Source: Caulobacterales bacterium
GTDB lineage: Bacteria > Pseudomonadota > Alphaproteobacteria > Caulobacterales > Caulobacteraceae
Assembly (NCBI GenBank): GCA_019510435.1
Contig: JAEKKJ010000006.1
Coordinates: 372,001 to 436,000 of the forward strand
Reading direction: 5' to 3'
DNA: 64,000 bases
The position numbers and the translations under genes were made by a program. Positions 46,239 to 55,223 of the stretch are shown in pieces (the first letter of the stretch is position 1; every line of letters starts with the position of its first letter). The notes beneath the pieces are model-generated. The model searched no databases. It was not told the origin of the DNA and saw only the letters and a list, made by a program, of their open reading frames with translations.

Positions 46239-46823
46239 TCACCGCCGCCGACGCTCCGCCACCGCGCGCTCCCAGGCCGCACGCGCGGCCAGCACCTTTG
46301 CTGTGAACTCCGGCCCGTACAGGCGGTAGCAGCTAAACACGACCTCCACGCCCGGCGGCAGTTCGCGCGCAATGGCTTCGAGGCCCGGGGTCACGTCGGT
46401 CCGGTGGATCAGCCGGCCGTCGTCGCGCCCGCAGCGCAGCGGCGGCTCATCCACCTTCATCAGGTGCGGGCAGGCGTTCGCCGCGCGGACTGCACATGCG
46501 CGGTGCATGGGCGGCACATTCAGGCCGTACTGCTGGGAGCCGTCGTGCAGGGTCACCAACCCTCCGGAGGCGGCCGGGAAGACGTAGCGGTCGCGCGGCG
46601 GCGTCGGCGTCCCGCAAACGTGGCAGACGAGGTCGATCATCCCGCGACGTTGGCGCCTCACATGCATGGCGGCGAACTGCGGCTCGCCGACGCCCGGGGC
46701 CTGTTTCTGATCCAGCTCCACCAGGCCCGCGAAGTCGGCGGAGGGCTGCAGGCGGAAGGCCTGTTCGCCGCTCCACGACACCGTCCAGGGCACGTCACGC
46801 AATGAGGTCGCGGCCAACGGCAT
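46239..46823 (-). CDS. Uncharacterised protein with CxxC and Cys/His motifs
   Basis: A 194-residue soluble protein with no signal peptide. Visible are CHVCG (about residue 67), a later ACPHL and CGRDDG, and HRACAVRAANACPH, so it could bind zinc or an iron-sulphur centre. The opening MPLAATSLRDVPWTVSWSGE and the FAAMHVRRQRRGM segment resemble hypothetical proteins I have seen from actinobacteria, with no known role. It is convergent with the TonB receptor and stands alone in the island. It does not look like a carbohydrate enzyme. Confidence 0.65.
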   Translation of the reverse strand: MPLAATSLRDVPWTVSWSGEQAFRLQPSADFAGLVELDQKQAPGVGEPQFAAMHVRRQRRGMIDLVCHVCGTPTPPRDRYVFPAASGGLVTLHDGSQQYGLNVPPMHRACAVRAANACPHLMKVDEPPLRCGRDDGRLIHRTDVTPGLEAIARELPPGVEVVFSCYRLYGPEFTAKVLAARAAWERAVAERRRR

Positions 46824-46889
46824 TCCCGTTCTAAATCTCCGAGCCTGTCATGATGGCCTTGCCGCCGAAGAGTCGACGCCCCATTCACC

Positions 46890-46909
46890 GAGGCGACCTG
46901 AATCGCCTC
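46890..46909 (-). terminator. Short hairpin after alpha-glucuronidase
   Basis: GAGGCGA and TCGCCTC pair across a CCTGAA loop immediately beyond the aguA stop. There is no T-run, so termination is uncertain. Confidence 0.35.
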
Positions 46910-49048
46910 TCAGCCACCCGGGGCATAGGGGAATTTCTGGGCTTCGTACCATTCGAGCGGGTGCGCGGGCGGCGCATAGCCCGCCGGCAGCGGGCGCTTC
47001 GACTGGCTCTGGAAGTAGGCGATGCAGGCGTCGCGCCACCACTGGGCCTCGCGCTCCTGGATAGCCAGGAAGGCGGCCACGTCGGCGTGGCGGGCGGGGT
47101 CGACGTAGGGGGCCATGGCGTCCCACGTGCGGCGCATCTGGCGCACCTCGTCCACGCCGCGGGAATAGCGCACCACCAGCTCGTCCCACAGCGTGCGGCC
47201 GCTGCGCACCTTGCGGTCCCACGGCACGTGGTGGAACCAGAGCAGGTAGCGCTCGTCGTCCAGCAGCTCGGCGCCGGCCTGCTCGGCGTACTGGCCGACC
47301 GCGTTGCTGCCGTCCTCCGTGCGGTCGAAGCCGATGCCGCCGGCGTCGGCCCGGTGGTAGTAGACCGAGTTCCAGTCGGCGCGGGGCGCGTCGGCCACCC
47401 ACGGGCCCGGCCCGTAATGGTGGTGCTCGCCCATGATGTGGTGCAGGCCCAGCGGGGTCATGTAGTCCACCACCGCCTCGCGCGAGCGCAGCATCATGTC
47501 GGCGACCGGGGCCACGAAGGCCGGGTCATTGGAGAAGGTCAGCCGCGCCCAGTCCTCGGCGATGGCGCGCGAGGACTGGTTGGGGTCCCACGCCAGGCGG
47601 CCGAAGGCGTACCAGTTGGCCTGGTCGAAGTGCGAGCCCGTCCAGTTGCGGTCGGCCCCGATGTTGGCGACGCCCGCCATGCCGGTCAGGGCGCCCGGCC
47701 CGGTCCCGCGCATCAGGATGCGGGCGACGGTGGAGCCCGCGTCGGGCCGGTGGGTGTCGGCCTTCAGCACCTCCTCCCAGAGCCGCCCGAGGTAGACCAG
47801 GTGGGTCGAGAAGCCGAGGTACTCCTTGGTGACCTGCACCTCGAGCATCGTCGGGGTCTTGGGCATGGCGCCGAACAGCGGGTGGAACGGCTCGCGCGGC
47901 TGGAAGTCCAGCGGCCCGTTCTTCACCTGCAGCATGACGTTTGGGGCGAAGCGGCCGTCCAGGGGCGTGAACTCCGCGTAGGCCTGTTTCACGCGGTCTT
48001 CGGGCTGTTCGCTGGAGTACACGAAGGCCCGCCACATCACGACGCCGCCGTGGGGCTGCAGGGCCGCGGCCAGCATGTTGGCGCCGTCGGCGTGGCTGCG
48101 GCCATAGTCCTGCGGCCCCGGCTGCCCCTCGGAATTGGCCTTCACCAGGAAGCCGCCGAAGTCGGGGATCAGGCGGTAGATCTCGTCGGCCTTGCCGGCC
48201 CACCAGGCGCGCACGGCCGGGTCCAGCGGGTCGGCGGTGGGCAGCCCGCCCATCTCCTTCGGCGCCGCGAAGCGGACCGAGAGATAGACCTTGATCCCGT
48301 AGGGCCGCAGGGCGTCGGCGATCGCGGCGGCCTTGCGCAGGTAGGGCTGGGTCAGGCTCTCCGGCTTGGCGTTGACGTTGTTGAGCACCGCCCCGTTGAT
48401 CCCGACGGAGGCGTTGGCGCGGGCGTAGTCGACGTAGCGCGGGTCGCGATAGTCCGGCAGCTTCCACCAGTCCCAGATCGAGGCGCCGGCGTAGCCGCGC
48501 TCCACCGTGCGGTCCAGGTTGTCCCAGTGGTCCAGCACCCGCAGGCGCAGGGCGGGGCGATCGCTGATCGCCAGATGGTCCAGGGGCTGGCGCGCCTGGA
48601 TCAGCCGCAGCAGGCGGAAGGCGCCGTAGAGCACGCCGACGTCGCTGTTGGCGGCGACCACGGTCACGGCGCGGCCGTCCACCTGGACCGTGCGCACAAG
48701 GTAGCCCTCCGGCCCGAGGTCGGCGAGCGGCAGGCCCAGGCCGGCGATCTGGGGCTGGGCGGCGGTCCCGAGCAGGATCGCGCCGGGCCGGTCGACGGCG
48801 GCCGCCAGCGGCGCCTCGGCGCCCAGCATGCCCGAGAGGCCACGCTCCAGCTCGTCGCGGGCCGCGCGCAGGGTGGGGCTGTCGCCGGCGACCACCAGCT
48901 CGGTGGCGTGCGCCTGGTAGGCCGGCCGCGCCAGCGCCTCCACCGGCCGATAGCGCAGCCAGAGGTCATAGCCGTCCTCGGCCCGCGCGGCGGCCGGGGC
49001 CAACGCCGCCAGCAGCGCCAGGGCGCCGAGCACGAACCGCAATCTCAT
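46910..49048 (-). CDS. aguA: Alpha-glucuronidase, glycoside hydrolase family 67
   Basis: A 712-residue exported enzyme removing (4-O-methyl-)glucuronic acid from xylo-oligosaccharides. The signal peptide ends in AAARA (about residue 23). GH67 landmarks are LDHWDNLDRTVERGYAG, the catalytic-region motifs KANSEGQPGPQDYGRSHADG and KNGPLDFQPREP, and WYAFGRLAWDP. Length matches the family. The ATG at 49048 has GGAG nine bases upstream; an out-of-frame five-codon frame MEPRR ends on this start, probably by chance. A GGTCAGACC box sits between its -35 and -10. Confidence 0.95.
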   Translation of the reverse strand: MRLRFVLGALALLAALAPAAARAEDGYDLWLRYRPVEALARPAYQAHATELVVAGDSPTLRAARDELERGLSGMLGAEAPLAAAVDRPGAILLGTAAQPQIAGLGLPLADLGPEGYLVRTVQVDGRAVTVVAANSDVGVLYGAFRLLRLIQARQPLDHLAISDRPALRLRVLDHWDNLDRTVERGYAGASIWDWWKLPDYRDPRYVDYARANASVGINGAVLNNVNAKPESLTQPYLRKAAAIADALRPYGIKVYLSVRFAAPKEMGGLPTADPLDPAVRAWWAGKADEIYRLIPDFGGFLVKANSEGQPGPQDYGRSHADGANMLAAALQPHGGVVMWRAFVYSSEQPEDRVKQAYAEFTPLDGRFAPNVMLQVKNGPLDFQPREPFHPLFGAMPKTPTMLEVQVTKEYLGFSTHLVYLGRLWEEVLKADTHRPDAGSTVARILMRGTGPGALTGMAGVANIGADRNWTGSHFDQANWYAFGRLAWDPNQSSRAIAEDWARLTFSNDPAFVAPVADMMLRSREAVVDYMTPLGLHHIMGEHHHYGPGPWVADAPRADWNSVYYHRADAGGIGFDRTEDGSNAVGQYAEQAGAELLDDERYLLWFHHVPWDRKVRSGRTLWDELVVRYSRGVDEVRQMRRTWDAMAPYVDPARHADVAAFLAIQEREAQWWRDACIAYFQSQSKRPLPAGYAPPAHPLEWYEAQKFPYAPGG

Positions 49049-49077
49049 CGCCGTGGCTCCATGGTCCGGACTCCTGC

Positions 49078-49106
49078 TTTTATTGGTCAGACCACTGGAT
49101 TGACAA
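49078..49106 (-). promoter_or_regulatory. aguA promoter with GGTCAGACC operator in the spacer
   Basis: On the minus strand TTGTCA (49106-49101) and ATAAAA (49083-49078) are 17 bases apart. The box TTGGTCAGACCAC (49083-49095), the best match in the window to the palindrome TTGGTCNGACCAA, lies between them. A repressor here would exclude RNA polymerase. The divergent GntR regulator 100 bp away is the obvious candidate. Confidence 0.7.
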
Positions 49107-49193
49107 CCACCCTGGCCCCCGATTAGGTGCCCCCGCGCGACGCCGTTGGCGCGCTGGACGACCGGGCGACTGGTGACGGCGCACAGCTGAGCT

Positions 49194-49979
49194 ATGGTGT
49201 CACGGCAGAAGCGCACGGGAATACCGAACGACATGGCCCCCAGCGGCAAGCTCTATCGTCGGCTGGCCGACTCCATCGCCGCCGAGATCGAGGCCGGCCG
49301 GTACAAGGTGGGCGAGCGGCTGCCCACGGAACGGGAGCTGGCCGAGCTGCACGGGGTCAGCCGCCCCACCCTGCGCGAGGCGCTGATCGCCCTGGAGATG
49401 CTGGGCATGATCGAGGCCCGCCATGGCCTCGGGATCTACGTCACCCGCGCCCAGCTGCCGGTGACCGCCGCCACCTACGACTTCGAGATCGGCGCCTTCG
49501 AGCTGATCGAGGCGCGCCGGCTGTTCGAGGGCGAGGCCGCCGCCCTGGCGGCCGCCACCATCGACGACGACCAGCTCGCCGAGCTGGAAGGCCTGCTGGG
49601 CCTGATGGCCGATGAAGACGAGCTGAAGGGCGAGGAGGCCGACAAGGGGTTCCACATGGTCGTGGCCCGGGCCACCGGCAACGGCGCGATCATCGCCACG
49701 GTCGAGAACCTGTGGGAGCTGCGCAACCGCTCGCCCCTGGCCCGCAACATCCTGACCCGGGCGCGCGGCAGCGGGCTCACGCCGCGGATCATCGAGCACA
49801 CCAAGATCCTCGACGCCCTGAAGGCCCATGACCCGGCCGCCGCACGCCAGGCCATGCGGGACCACCTGGAGCGGGTGATCGAGCACCTGCTGCACGCCAC
49901 CGAGACCGAGGCCCTGGAGCGCGCCCAGGCCGAGAGCAAGGCCCGCCGCAAGCAGATCGCCCGGCGCGTGGCGATTTAG
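49194..49979 (+). CDS. FadR-subfamily GntR transcriptional regulator
   Basis: A 261-residue regulator with a GntR winged helix (LPTERELAELHGVSRPTLREALIALE) and an all-helical FCD effector domain (about residues 95-245) with the metal-binding pattern in ADKGFHMVVARATGN and IIEHTKILDALKAHD. Relatives (UxuR/ExuR types) sense hexuronates. The start is ambiguous: ATG 49194 is used, but 49233 (MAPSGKLYRRLADSI) is equally plausible and neither has a clear ribosome binding site. It is divergent from aguA, so glucuronate sensing is likely. Confidence 0.88.
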   Translation: MVSRQKRTGIPNDMAPSGKLYRRLADSIAAEIEAGRYKVGERLPTERELAELHGVSRPTLREALIALEMLGMIEARHGLGIYVTRAQLPVTAATYDFEIGAFELIEARRLFEGEAAALAAATIDDDQLAELEGLLGLMADEDELKGEEADKGFHMVVARATGNGAIIATVENLWELRNRSPLARNILTRARGSGLTPRIIEHTKILDALKAHDPAAARQAMRDHLERVIEHLLHATETEALERAQAESKARRKQIARRVAI

Positions 49980-49996
49980 GGCCCGGACACGCAGAA

Positions 49997-50028
49997 GCGC
50001 GGAGAGGGCTGCAAGCCGCTCTCCGCGC
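49997..50028. terminator. Bidirectional hairpin between GntR gene and PEP-CTERM gene
   Basis: GCGCGGAGAG and CTCTCCGCGC form a perfect 10-bp stem around GGCTGCAAGCCG, which itself can pair. It lies between convergent genes; no T-run. Confidence 0.65.
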
Positions 50029-50061
50029 CGATCTGCGGTTCCTTGAAGCTGAGCTTCGAGG

Positions 50062-50829
50062 TTAGGCGGCGACAGCCACCAGGCGGCGGCGGCGCAGCAT
50101 GGCGCCGGCGCTGCCGAAGCCGAGGATCATCAGCGCCCAGCTGGCCGGTTCCGGCACCGCGTCGGTGGTGGTCACCGGGCGGAAGGCGTCGCGGGCGGCG
50201 ACGTTGTAGGTCTGGCGGGTCTTGCCGTCGTAGATGTCGGCCGCGAACCAGAAGCCGCCGGCGTTGGACACGAAGTGGTTGCCCGTGCCCGGCTGCAGCA
50301 GCCGCCCCGTCACGGGATCGAACGTCGCGCCGACGCCGGCGAAGGTCAGGCCGTTTTCGTTGAAGGCCGTGAACACCAGCGGCGGGGCGTCGCCATTCGC
50401 CTGGCCGTTGCCGTCGGCATAGTGGCCGGGGACCTTCTTGGTCGGGGGCACCCACACCTGGCAGCAGCCGATCTTGTCGGTGAACGTGCCGAAGGGCGTG
50501 GAGTTGTAAGAGCCGTCGCCGGCGTAGAAGAAGTCCTGCGACCCGGTCTTGGTGACGGTCATGTTCGCCGCGACCGGCAGGTTGAACAGGAACGGATCGT
50601 GCGGCCCGCCCGTGTTGACGAACAGCGAGGCGGGGTCGGCCAGGGTGACCGTGAACTTCACGGTCTTGGCGTCCACCTCGTCGATCGTGACCGTGCCGTA
50701 CGGGGTCTGAGGGCCCACCAGGCCGTCGCGATATTCGAGCTGCGAGGTATAGGTCAGTGCGGACGCCGAGCCGGCGACGGCAAGGGTGGCGAGGCTGGCA
50801 GCGATCGCTGCGAAGAGCCGCGTCTTCAT
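50062..50829 (-). CDS. Secreted PEPxxWA-CTERM protein
   Basis: A 255-residue exported protein with a signal peptide (about residues 1-24, ASA) and the tail VPEPASWALMILGFGSAGAM followed by RRRR. The body is beta-rich, with a GCCQVW motif near residue 120 and no recognised domain. The tail is almost the same as that of the protein at 14772-15437, although the bodies are unrelated. Placement in the cell-wall island might mean a surface-anchored binding protein, but that is speculation. Confidence 0.85.
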   Translation of the reverse strand: MKTRLFAAIAASLATLAVAGSASALTYTSQLEYRDGLVGPQTPYGTVTIDEVDAKTVKFTVTLADPASLFVNTGGPHDPFLFNLPVAANMTVTKTGSQDFFYAGDGSYNSTPFGTFTDKIGCCQVWVPPTKKVPGHYADGNGQANGDAPPLVFTAFNENGLTFAGVGATFDPVTGRLLQPGTGNHFVSNAGGFWFAADIYDGKTRQTYNVAARDAFRPVTTTDAVPEPASWALMILGFGSAGAMLRRRRLVAVAA

Positions 50830-50947
50830 GGCCGAACTCCATTGGCGATCCGCGCTCGTCCCGGATTGGAACGAAATGAAGCGCGGAGACCGCTTCGGTT
50901 CGGTGCACTGCAAGCCAGGGACCAGCCTGGCGTCCGGCGTCGAAGCT

Positions 50948-53353
50948 CTATCCGGTCACCACGAAACTCGCCGTCTTGAGGTCGACAGAGTTCGGGCCGC
51001 TCATCAGGGTGAACTTGCCGGGCTCGACCACCCGCTTCATGTCGATGTTCCAGAGCGACAGGTCCGCGGGGGTCAGCTCGAAGGCGACGGTGCGCCGCTC
51101 GCCGGGCGCCAGGGTCACGCGCTGGAAGCGCTTCAGCTCCAGCACCGGCCGGGTCACGGACGCCGCCTCGTCGCGCAGGTAGAGCTGCACCACCTCGTCG
51201 CCGGCCCGGGCGCCGGTGTTGGCCACCTCCACCTCGACCTTCAGGCTGTCGCCCATGCCGATGCTGCCCCGCGCGGGACGCGGCGGGCCGATCTCGAAGG
51301 TCGTGTAGGAGAGGCCGTAGCCGAAGGGGTAGAGCGGGCTGGTGTCGCCGAACAGGTAGCCGCGCCGTGCGGTCGGCTTGCGATTGTAGAACATCGGCAG
51401 CTGCCCCACGTCGCGGGGGATGGTGACCGGCAGCTTGCCGCCCGGATTGACCCGCCCGAACAGCACGTCGGCGACGCCGTGGCCGGTCTCCTGGCCGAGG
51501 TACCAGCCCTCCACCAGGGCGTCGGCCTTCTCCGCCAGCAGGTTCACCGACAGCGGGCGGCCGTTCAGCAGCAGCACCACGGTGGGCTTGCCCAGGGCGA
51601 AGATCGCGCGGGCCAGGTCGTTCTGCTGGCCCACCAGGTCCAGGGACTCGCGGTCGCCCAGGTGGTCGTCGGCCCAGGCCTCGCGGCTGGTCTGCTCGTT
51701 GTCGCCCAGCACCATCAGGACGGTGTCGCAGGTCCTGGCCACCTCCACCGCCTCGGCGATCAGGCGCGCGTTCTCCTCCGGCGGGGTCAGCACCACCGGG
51801 CCCCTTTCCCAGACGTGGCCGTGCTCGGTGATCCGCACCGCTTCCGAATAGGCCACCTCGAAGCGGCCCTTTGCCTCCGCCTGCACGGCCTCCAGCACGC
51901 TGACCACATGGCGCGGGACGTCGCTGTAGCCGCCGATCGGAGTGTCGCGCGCATGGGTCCCCAGCACGGCCAGCCGCTTGATCCTGGCGGGGTCCAGAGG
52001 CAGCAGGCCCTTGTCGTTCTTCAGCAGCACCATCGCCCGGCCGGCCGCCTCGCGCGCCAGGGCGACGGCGTCGGGCGTGGCGGTCAGGCGGTCGGCGTTC
52101 TTGACGTCGCCATAGGGGTTCTCGAACAGCCCCGCCTCGACCTTCAGGGTGAGGATGCGGCGCACGGCGGCGTCGATCTCGGCCTGGGGCGCGCGGCCGG
52201 CGCGGACCAGGGCCGGCAGGCGCTCATAGGCCTCGCCGTCGGGCAGCTCCACGTCGACGCCGGCGTGCAGGGCGGCGGCGGCCGCCTCGTCCAGGGTCTC
52301 GAACATCCGGTGGCGAGTGACGGTCTCGCGGATGGCGAAGTAGTCGCTGGTCACCGCGCCCTGAAAGCCCCATTCGCCGCGCAGCACGCCGGTGAGCAGC
52401 CAGCGGTTCACGTGGGAGGGCACCCCGTCGACCTCGTTGTACGAGGGCATGACCGCCCGGACATTGGCCTCTTTCACCGCCCGTTCGAACGGCGGGAAGA
52501 ACATCTCGCGCAGGGTCCGCTCGGCGATGGGCGCGGGGCCGGTGTTGGTGCCGCTCTCCGGCTGGCCGTGGCCGGTCATGTGCTTCAGGGTGGCGTAGAC
52601 CTTGTCGCGGGCCAGCGGCAGGGTGCGGCCCTGGAAGCCGCGGATGGCGGCCAGGCCCATCTCGGCGACCAGGTGCGGATCCTCGCCATACGTCTCCTCG
52701 ATCCGGCCCCAGCGCGGGTCGCGCGCCACGTCCACCACCGGGGCCAGGGCGACGGTCGTGCCGCGCAGCCGCATCTCCCGCGCAGCCACCGCGAACACCC
52801 GCTCCGCCAGCGCGGGGTCCCAGGTGGAGGCGAGCGCGATGGCCTGAGGGAATGAGGTGGCCTCAGCCGAGACGTAGCCGTGCAGGGCCTCGTCGTGCAT
52901 CAGCAGCGGGATGCCGAGCCGGGTGTGCTCCAGCGCCCAGGCCTGGGCGGCGTTGATGTAGGTCGCCGTCTCCCGCGGCGAGCGGTAGGGCGGGTCGGCG
53001 GCGGCGGCCCCGGCGGCTCCGCCGCTCACCGTCACGCCGCGCCGGTCGGACGGGCGCGAGACCTGGCCGAGGCCATTCGGATAGGCGGCGCTGGCCTTTT
53101 CGGCGGAGAACTCGCCGTCGGGCGTCTGGATCGCGCCCTTCTTCTGCCAGACGCCCATCATCTGGGCGACCTTCTCCTCCAGGGTCATGCGGCCCATCAG
53201 GTCGTCGACCCGGGCGGCCACCGGAGCCTTGGGATCCTTGTAGAGCGGCCGGGCGGAGACGGCGGGTGCGGCGCGGACCGCGGCCGGGGCGGCCAGGGCG
53301 GCGCTCAGGACAGCCAGGCTGGCGCCGACCTGACGGCGGCTCAGGGTGGTCAT
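50948..53353 (-). CDS. Glycoside hydrolase family 3 beta-glycosidase (beta-glucosidase/xylosidase)
   Basis: An 801-residue exported enzyme. The N-terminus has a Tat-like signal (LSRRQVGASLAVLSAALAAP). The GH3 N-domain (about residues 45-385) contains LMHDEALHG, DPRWGRIEETYGEDP, KHMTGHGQPESG and the nucleophile Asp near 336 in AVTSDYFAI; the C-domain and a fibronectin-III-like end follow (VANTGARAGDEVVQLYL). Exo-acting release of glucose or xylose is expected; the context favours xylo-oligosaccharides. GGAGGAAG lies ten bases before the start. Confidence 0.94.
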   Translation of the reverse strand: MTTLSRRQVGASLAVLSAALAAPAAVRAAPAVSARPLYKDPKAPVAARVDDLMGRMTLEEKVAQMMGVWQKKGAIQTPDGEFSAEKASAAYPNGLGQVSRPSDRRGVTVSGGAAGAAAADPPYRSPRETATYINAAQAWALEHTRLGIPLLMHDEALHGYVSAEATSFPQAIALASTWDPALAERVFAVAAREMRLRGTTVALAPVVDVARDPRWGRIEETYGEDPHLVAEMGLAAIRGFQGRTLPLARDKVYATLKHMTGHGQPESGTNTGPAPIAERTLREMFFPPFERAVKEANVRAVMPSYNEVDGVPSHVNRWLLTGVLRGEWGFQGAVTSDYFAIRETVTRHRMFETLDEAAAAALHAGVDVELPDGEAYERLPALVRAGRAPQAEIDAAVRRILTLKVEAGLFENPYGDVKNADRLTATPDAVALAREAAGRAMVLLKNDKGLLPLDPARIKRLAVLGTHARDTPIGGYSDVPRHVVSVLEAVQAEAKGRFEVAYSEAVRITEHGHVWERGPVVLTPPEENARLIAEAVEVARTCDTVLMVLGDNEQTSREAWADDHLGDRESLDLVGQQNDLARAIFALGKPTVVLLLNGRPLSVNLLAEKADALVEGWYLGQETGHGVADVLFGRVNPGGKLPVTIPRDVGQLPMFYNRKPTARRGYLFGDTSPLYPFGYGLSYTTFEIGPPRPARGSIGMGDSLKVEVEVANTGARAGDEVVQLYLRDEAASVTRPVLELKRFQRVTLAPGERRTVAFELTPADLSLWNIDMKRVVEPGKFTLMSGPNSVDLKTASFVVTG

Positions 53354-53407
53354 GGCGTCGCTTCCTCCGTCGGCCCTGGGCCGTTGTTGTCAGAGGTTGT
53401 CGCCCAC

Positions 53408-53446
53408 GAGGTCAGACCAATCAAGCGGAAATGTTAGCGCTCCCAC
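53408..53446. promoter_or_regulatory. GGTCAGACC box and LacI-type half site upstream of the GH3 gene
   Basis: GAGGTCAGACCAA (53408-53420) matches the island's common box. Just beyond, TGTTAGCGCTCCCA (53432-53445) resembles the xyl operator core TAGCGCT and overlaps the stop codon of the mutarotase gene. Both lie 55-95 bp before the GH3 start, so the enzyme may answer to both regulators. Confidence 0.5.
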
Positions 53447-54297
53447 AACTCCAGCCACATCGACACCGCCCAGGTTTCTCCAGGCTGCAGCCAGCGCAGC
53501 CCGTGGGCGGCGGGATCGGCCATGTTCACCGCGTCCGGGGCGTGGCTGACCGGCTCGACGCAGAAGAAGTCCTGGTCGGGCGGGGCGTAGACCTGCAGCC
53601 AGGCGAGCTCCGGCGAGGCCGAGAGGCGCAGGGACGGGCGGCCAGGGCCGAGGTCGATGCGGGCCGGGCCGCGCCAGCCGGTGTGGCAGTGGTCCACCAG
53701 CGCGGGGCCGCGGGCCGGCGCGCCCTGCGCCCAGGCGCCCAGGGGCTGGCCGGGGACCCAGCGCTCGGGCAGCACCTCGGCGTCGGTGAGCCAGACGCCG
53801 TCGGTGGTGGCGGTGAGCCACGCCTCGGCGGCATGCGGGAAATAGGGATGGAAGCCGAGCCCGAACGGGCCTGCGGCGTCGCTGGCGTTGGTGACGGCGA
53901 GCGTGATCTCCAGCGCATCGGCGTCGAGCCGGAAGCGCTGTCGGGCGCGATAGGGCCAGGGCCAGCCGCCCGCGGCCGGTTCGAAGGCGAGCTCGGCCGA
54001 CGCCTCGCCCTGGGCCTCCACGCGCCAGGCGCCGCGCCAGCCGTCGCCGTGCAGCGGATGGCGCTCACCGGGCAGGTTGGGCGCGAGCCGGGCCGTGCGG
54101 CCGCCGAGCTCGAAGCGCCCCTCGCGAATGCGGTTGGCGTAGGGGACCAGCGGAAAACAGGCGGTCTCCAGCACGTCGTCCGCGCCCGCCGGCGTCGGCC
54201 GCAACAGGTCGATCCCGGCCTTGCGCAGGGTGAGGACCGAACCGCCCAGCTCGGGCGCCAGGACGAGTTCCAGGTCGGCGGCGACGAGGCGGATCAT
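53434..54297 (-). CDS. Aldose 1-epimerase (galactose mutarotase family)
   Basis: A 287-residue beta-sandwich enzyme interconverting sugar anomers. Visible motifs are GGSVLTLRKAG at the N-terminus, VPYANRIREGRF, HPLHGDGWRG, GLGFHPYFPHA and FFCVEPVSHAPDAVN with a catalytic Glu. Length is normal. Its ATG overlaps the kinase stop by four bases; it is third in the epimerase-kinase-mutarotase operon and may supply the anomer preferred by those enzymes. Confidence 0.9.
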   Translation of the reverse strand: MIRLVAADLELVLAPELGGSVLTLRKAGIDLLRPTPAGADDVLETACFPLVPYANRIREGRFELGGRTARLAPNLPGERHPLHGDGWRGAWRVEAQGEASAELAFEPAAGGWPWPYRARQRFRLDADALEITLAVTNASDAAGPFGLGFHPYFPHAAEAWLTATTDGVWLTDAEVLPERWVPGQPLGAWAQGAPARGPALVDHCHTGWRGPARIDLGPGRPSLRLSASPELAWLQVYAPPDQDFFCVEPVSHAPDAVNMADPAAHGLRWLQPGETWAVSMWLELWER

Positions 54298-55223
54298 GGG
54301 GCGAACCTCGCCAGCTCGGCGCGGGTCGGCGGGCAGGCCCCGGCGGCGGCGCAGCAGAGGGCCGCGGCGCGGCAGGCGAAGGCGGTGGCGTCGGCCACGG
54401 CGGCCCCATCATCCAGGACGGCGTCCTCCAGGGCGCCGCCCAGCTCCAGCCAGCGCGCCAGCCAGGCGCCGGAGAAGGTGTCGCCCGCGCCGATGGTGTC
54501 CACGACCGCGACGGCGGGCGCGCTCGCGGCTCGGGCGCCGAACGCGCCGAACGCCACAGCGCCCTCCGGCCCCAGGGTCAGCAGCACCAGCTTTGGGCCC
54601 TGGCCCAGCAGGGCCCGCGCCGCGGCGTGCGGCTCGGCGCCGGGGGACAGGACGGCCAGGTCCTCGTCGGAGACCTTCACCACGTCCGCCTGGGCCACCA
54701 GCCGGGCCAGGCGCGCAGCGTAGGCGTTCCGATCCTCGATCATCGCCGGCCGCACATTGGGATCCAGCATCACCAGGGCCTGGCCCGCCAGCCGCCCGAC
54801 CAGGGCCTCGACCGCCTCGGCCAGCGGCTGCAGCACGAGGCCCAGGCTGCCGACGTGCAGGGCCGCGACGACCGGCGAAACAGCGCCAAGGGCCGTCGCG
54901 GGTTCGAGCGCCTCGGCCGAGGTCCCGGCGAAGTAGAAGCGGTAGGACGCGCGGCCCGCCTCATCCAGCTCGGCCAGGGCCAGGCTGGTCGGGCGCTCGG
55001 TCGCGAGCGGCGCGGCGACGCCGTCGGCGGCCAGGGCGTCCGCCAGCCGCCGGCCGAACGGGTCGCGCGACAAGGCGCCGAGGAAGGTCGTGGGCTGGCC
55101 CAGCCGGCCCAGCGCCCGGGCGGTGTTGAACGGCCCCCCGCCGAGTAGCGGCGCGAGGACCCCGCCCGCCTGGGGCACAAGGTCGACCAGCGCCTCCCCG
55201 GCCACCACCACCGGCGCCGCCAT
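54294..55223 (-). CDS. PfkB family carbohydrate kinase, probable fructokinase
   Basis: A 309-residue sugar kinase. It starts VVVAGEALVDLVPQ and has GGGPFNTARALGRLG early; the ATP/anion-hole motif VDTIGAGDTFSGAWLAR with catalytic Asp is near residue 248. The start ATG overlaps the upstream stop as TAATG. With an AGE-type epimerase before it, phosphorylation of fructose made from mannose is the simplest role. Confidence 0.88.
   Translation of the reverse strand: MAAPVVVAGEALVDLVPQAGGVLAPLLGGGPFNTARALGRLGQPTTFLGALSRDPFGRRLADALAADGVAAPLATERPTSLALAELDEAGRASYRFYFAGTSAEALEPATALGAVSPVVAALHVGSLGLVLQPLAEAVEALVGRLAGQALVMLDPNVRPAMIEDRNAYAARLARLVAQADVVKVSDEDLAVLSPGAEPHAAARALLGQGPKLVLLTLGPEGAVAFGAFGARAASAPAVAVVDTIGAGDTFSGAWLARWLELGGALEDAVLDDGAAVADATAFACRAAALCCAAAGACPPTRAELARFAP

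Noticed and set aside
49046-49062. Five-codon leader frame MEPRR ending on the aguA start
   Set aside because: AGGAG lies eight bases before it, but it is too short and lacks any regulatory codon pattern; likely chance.
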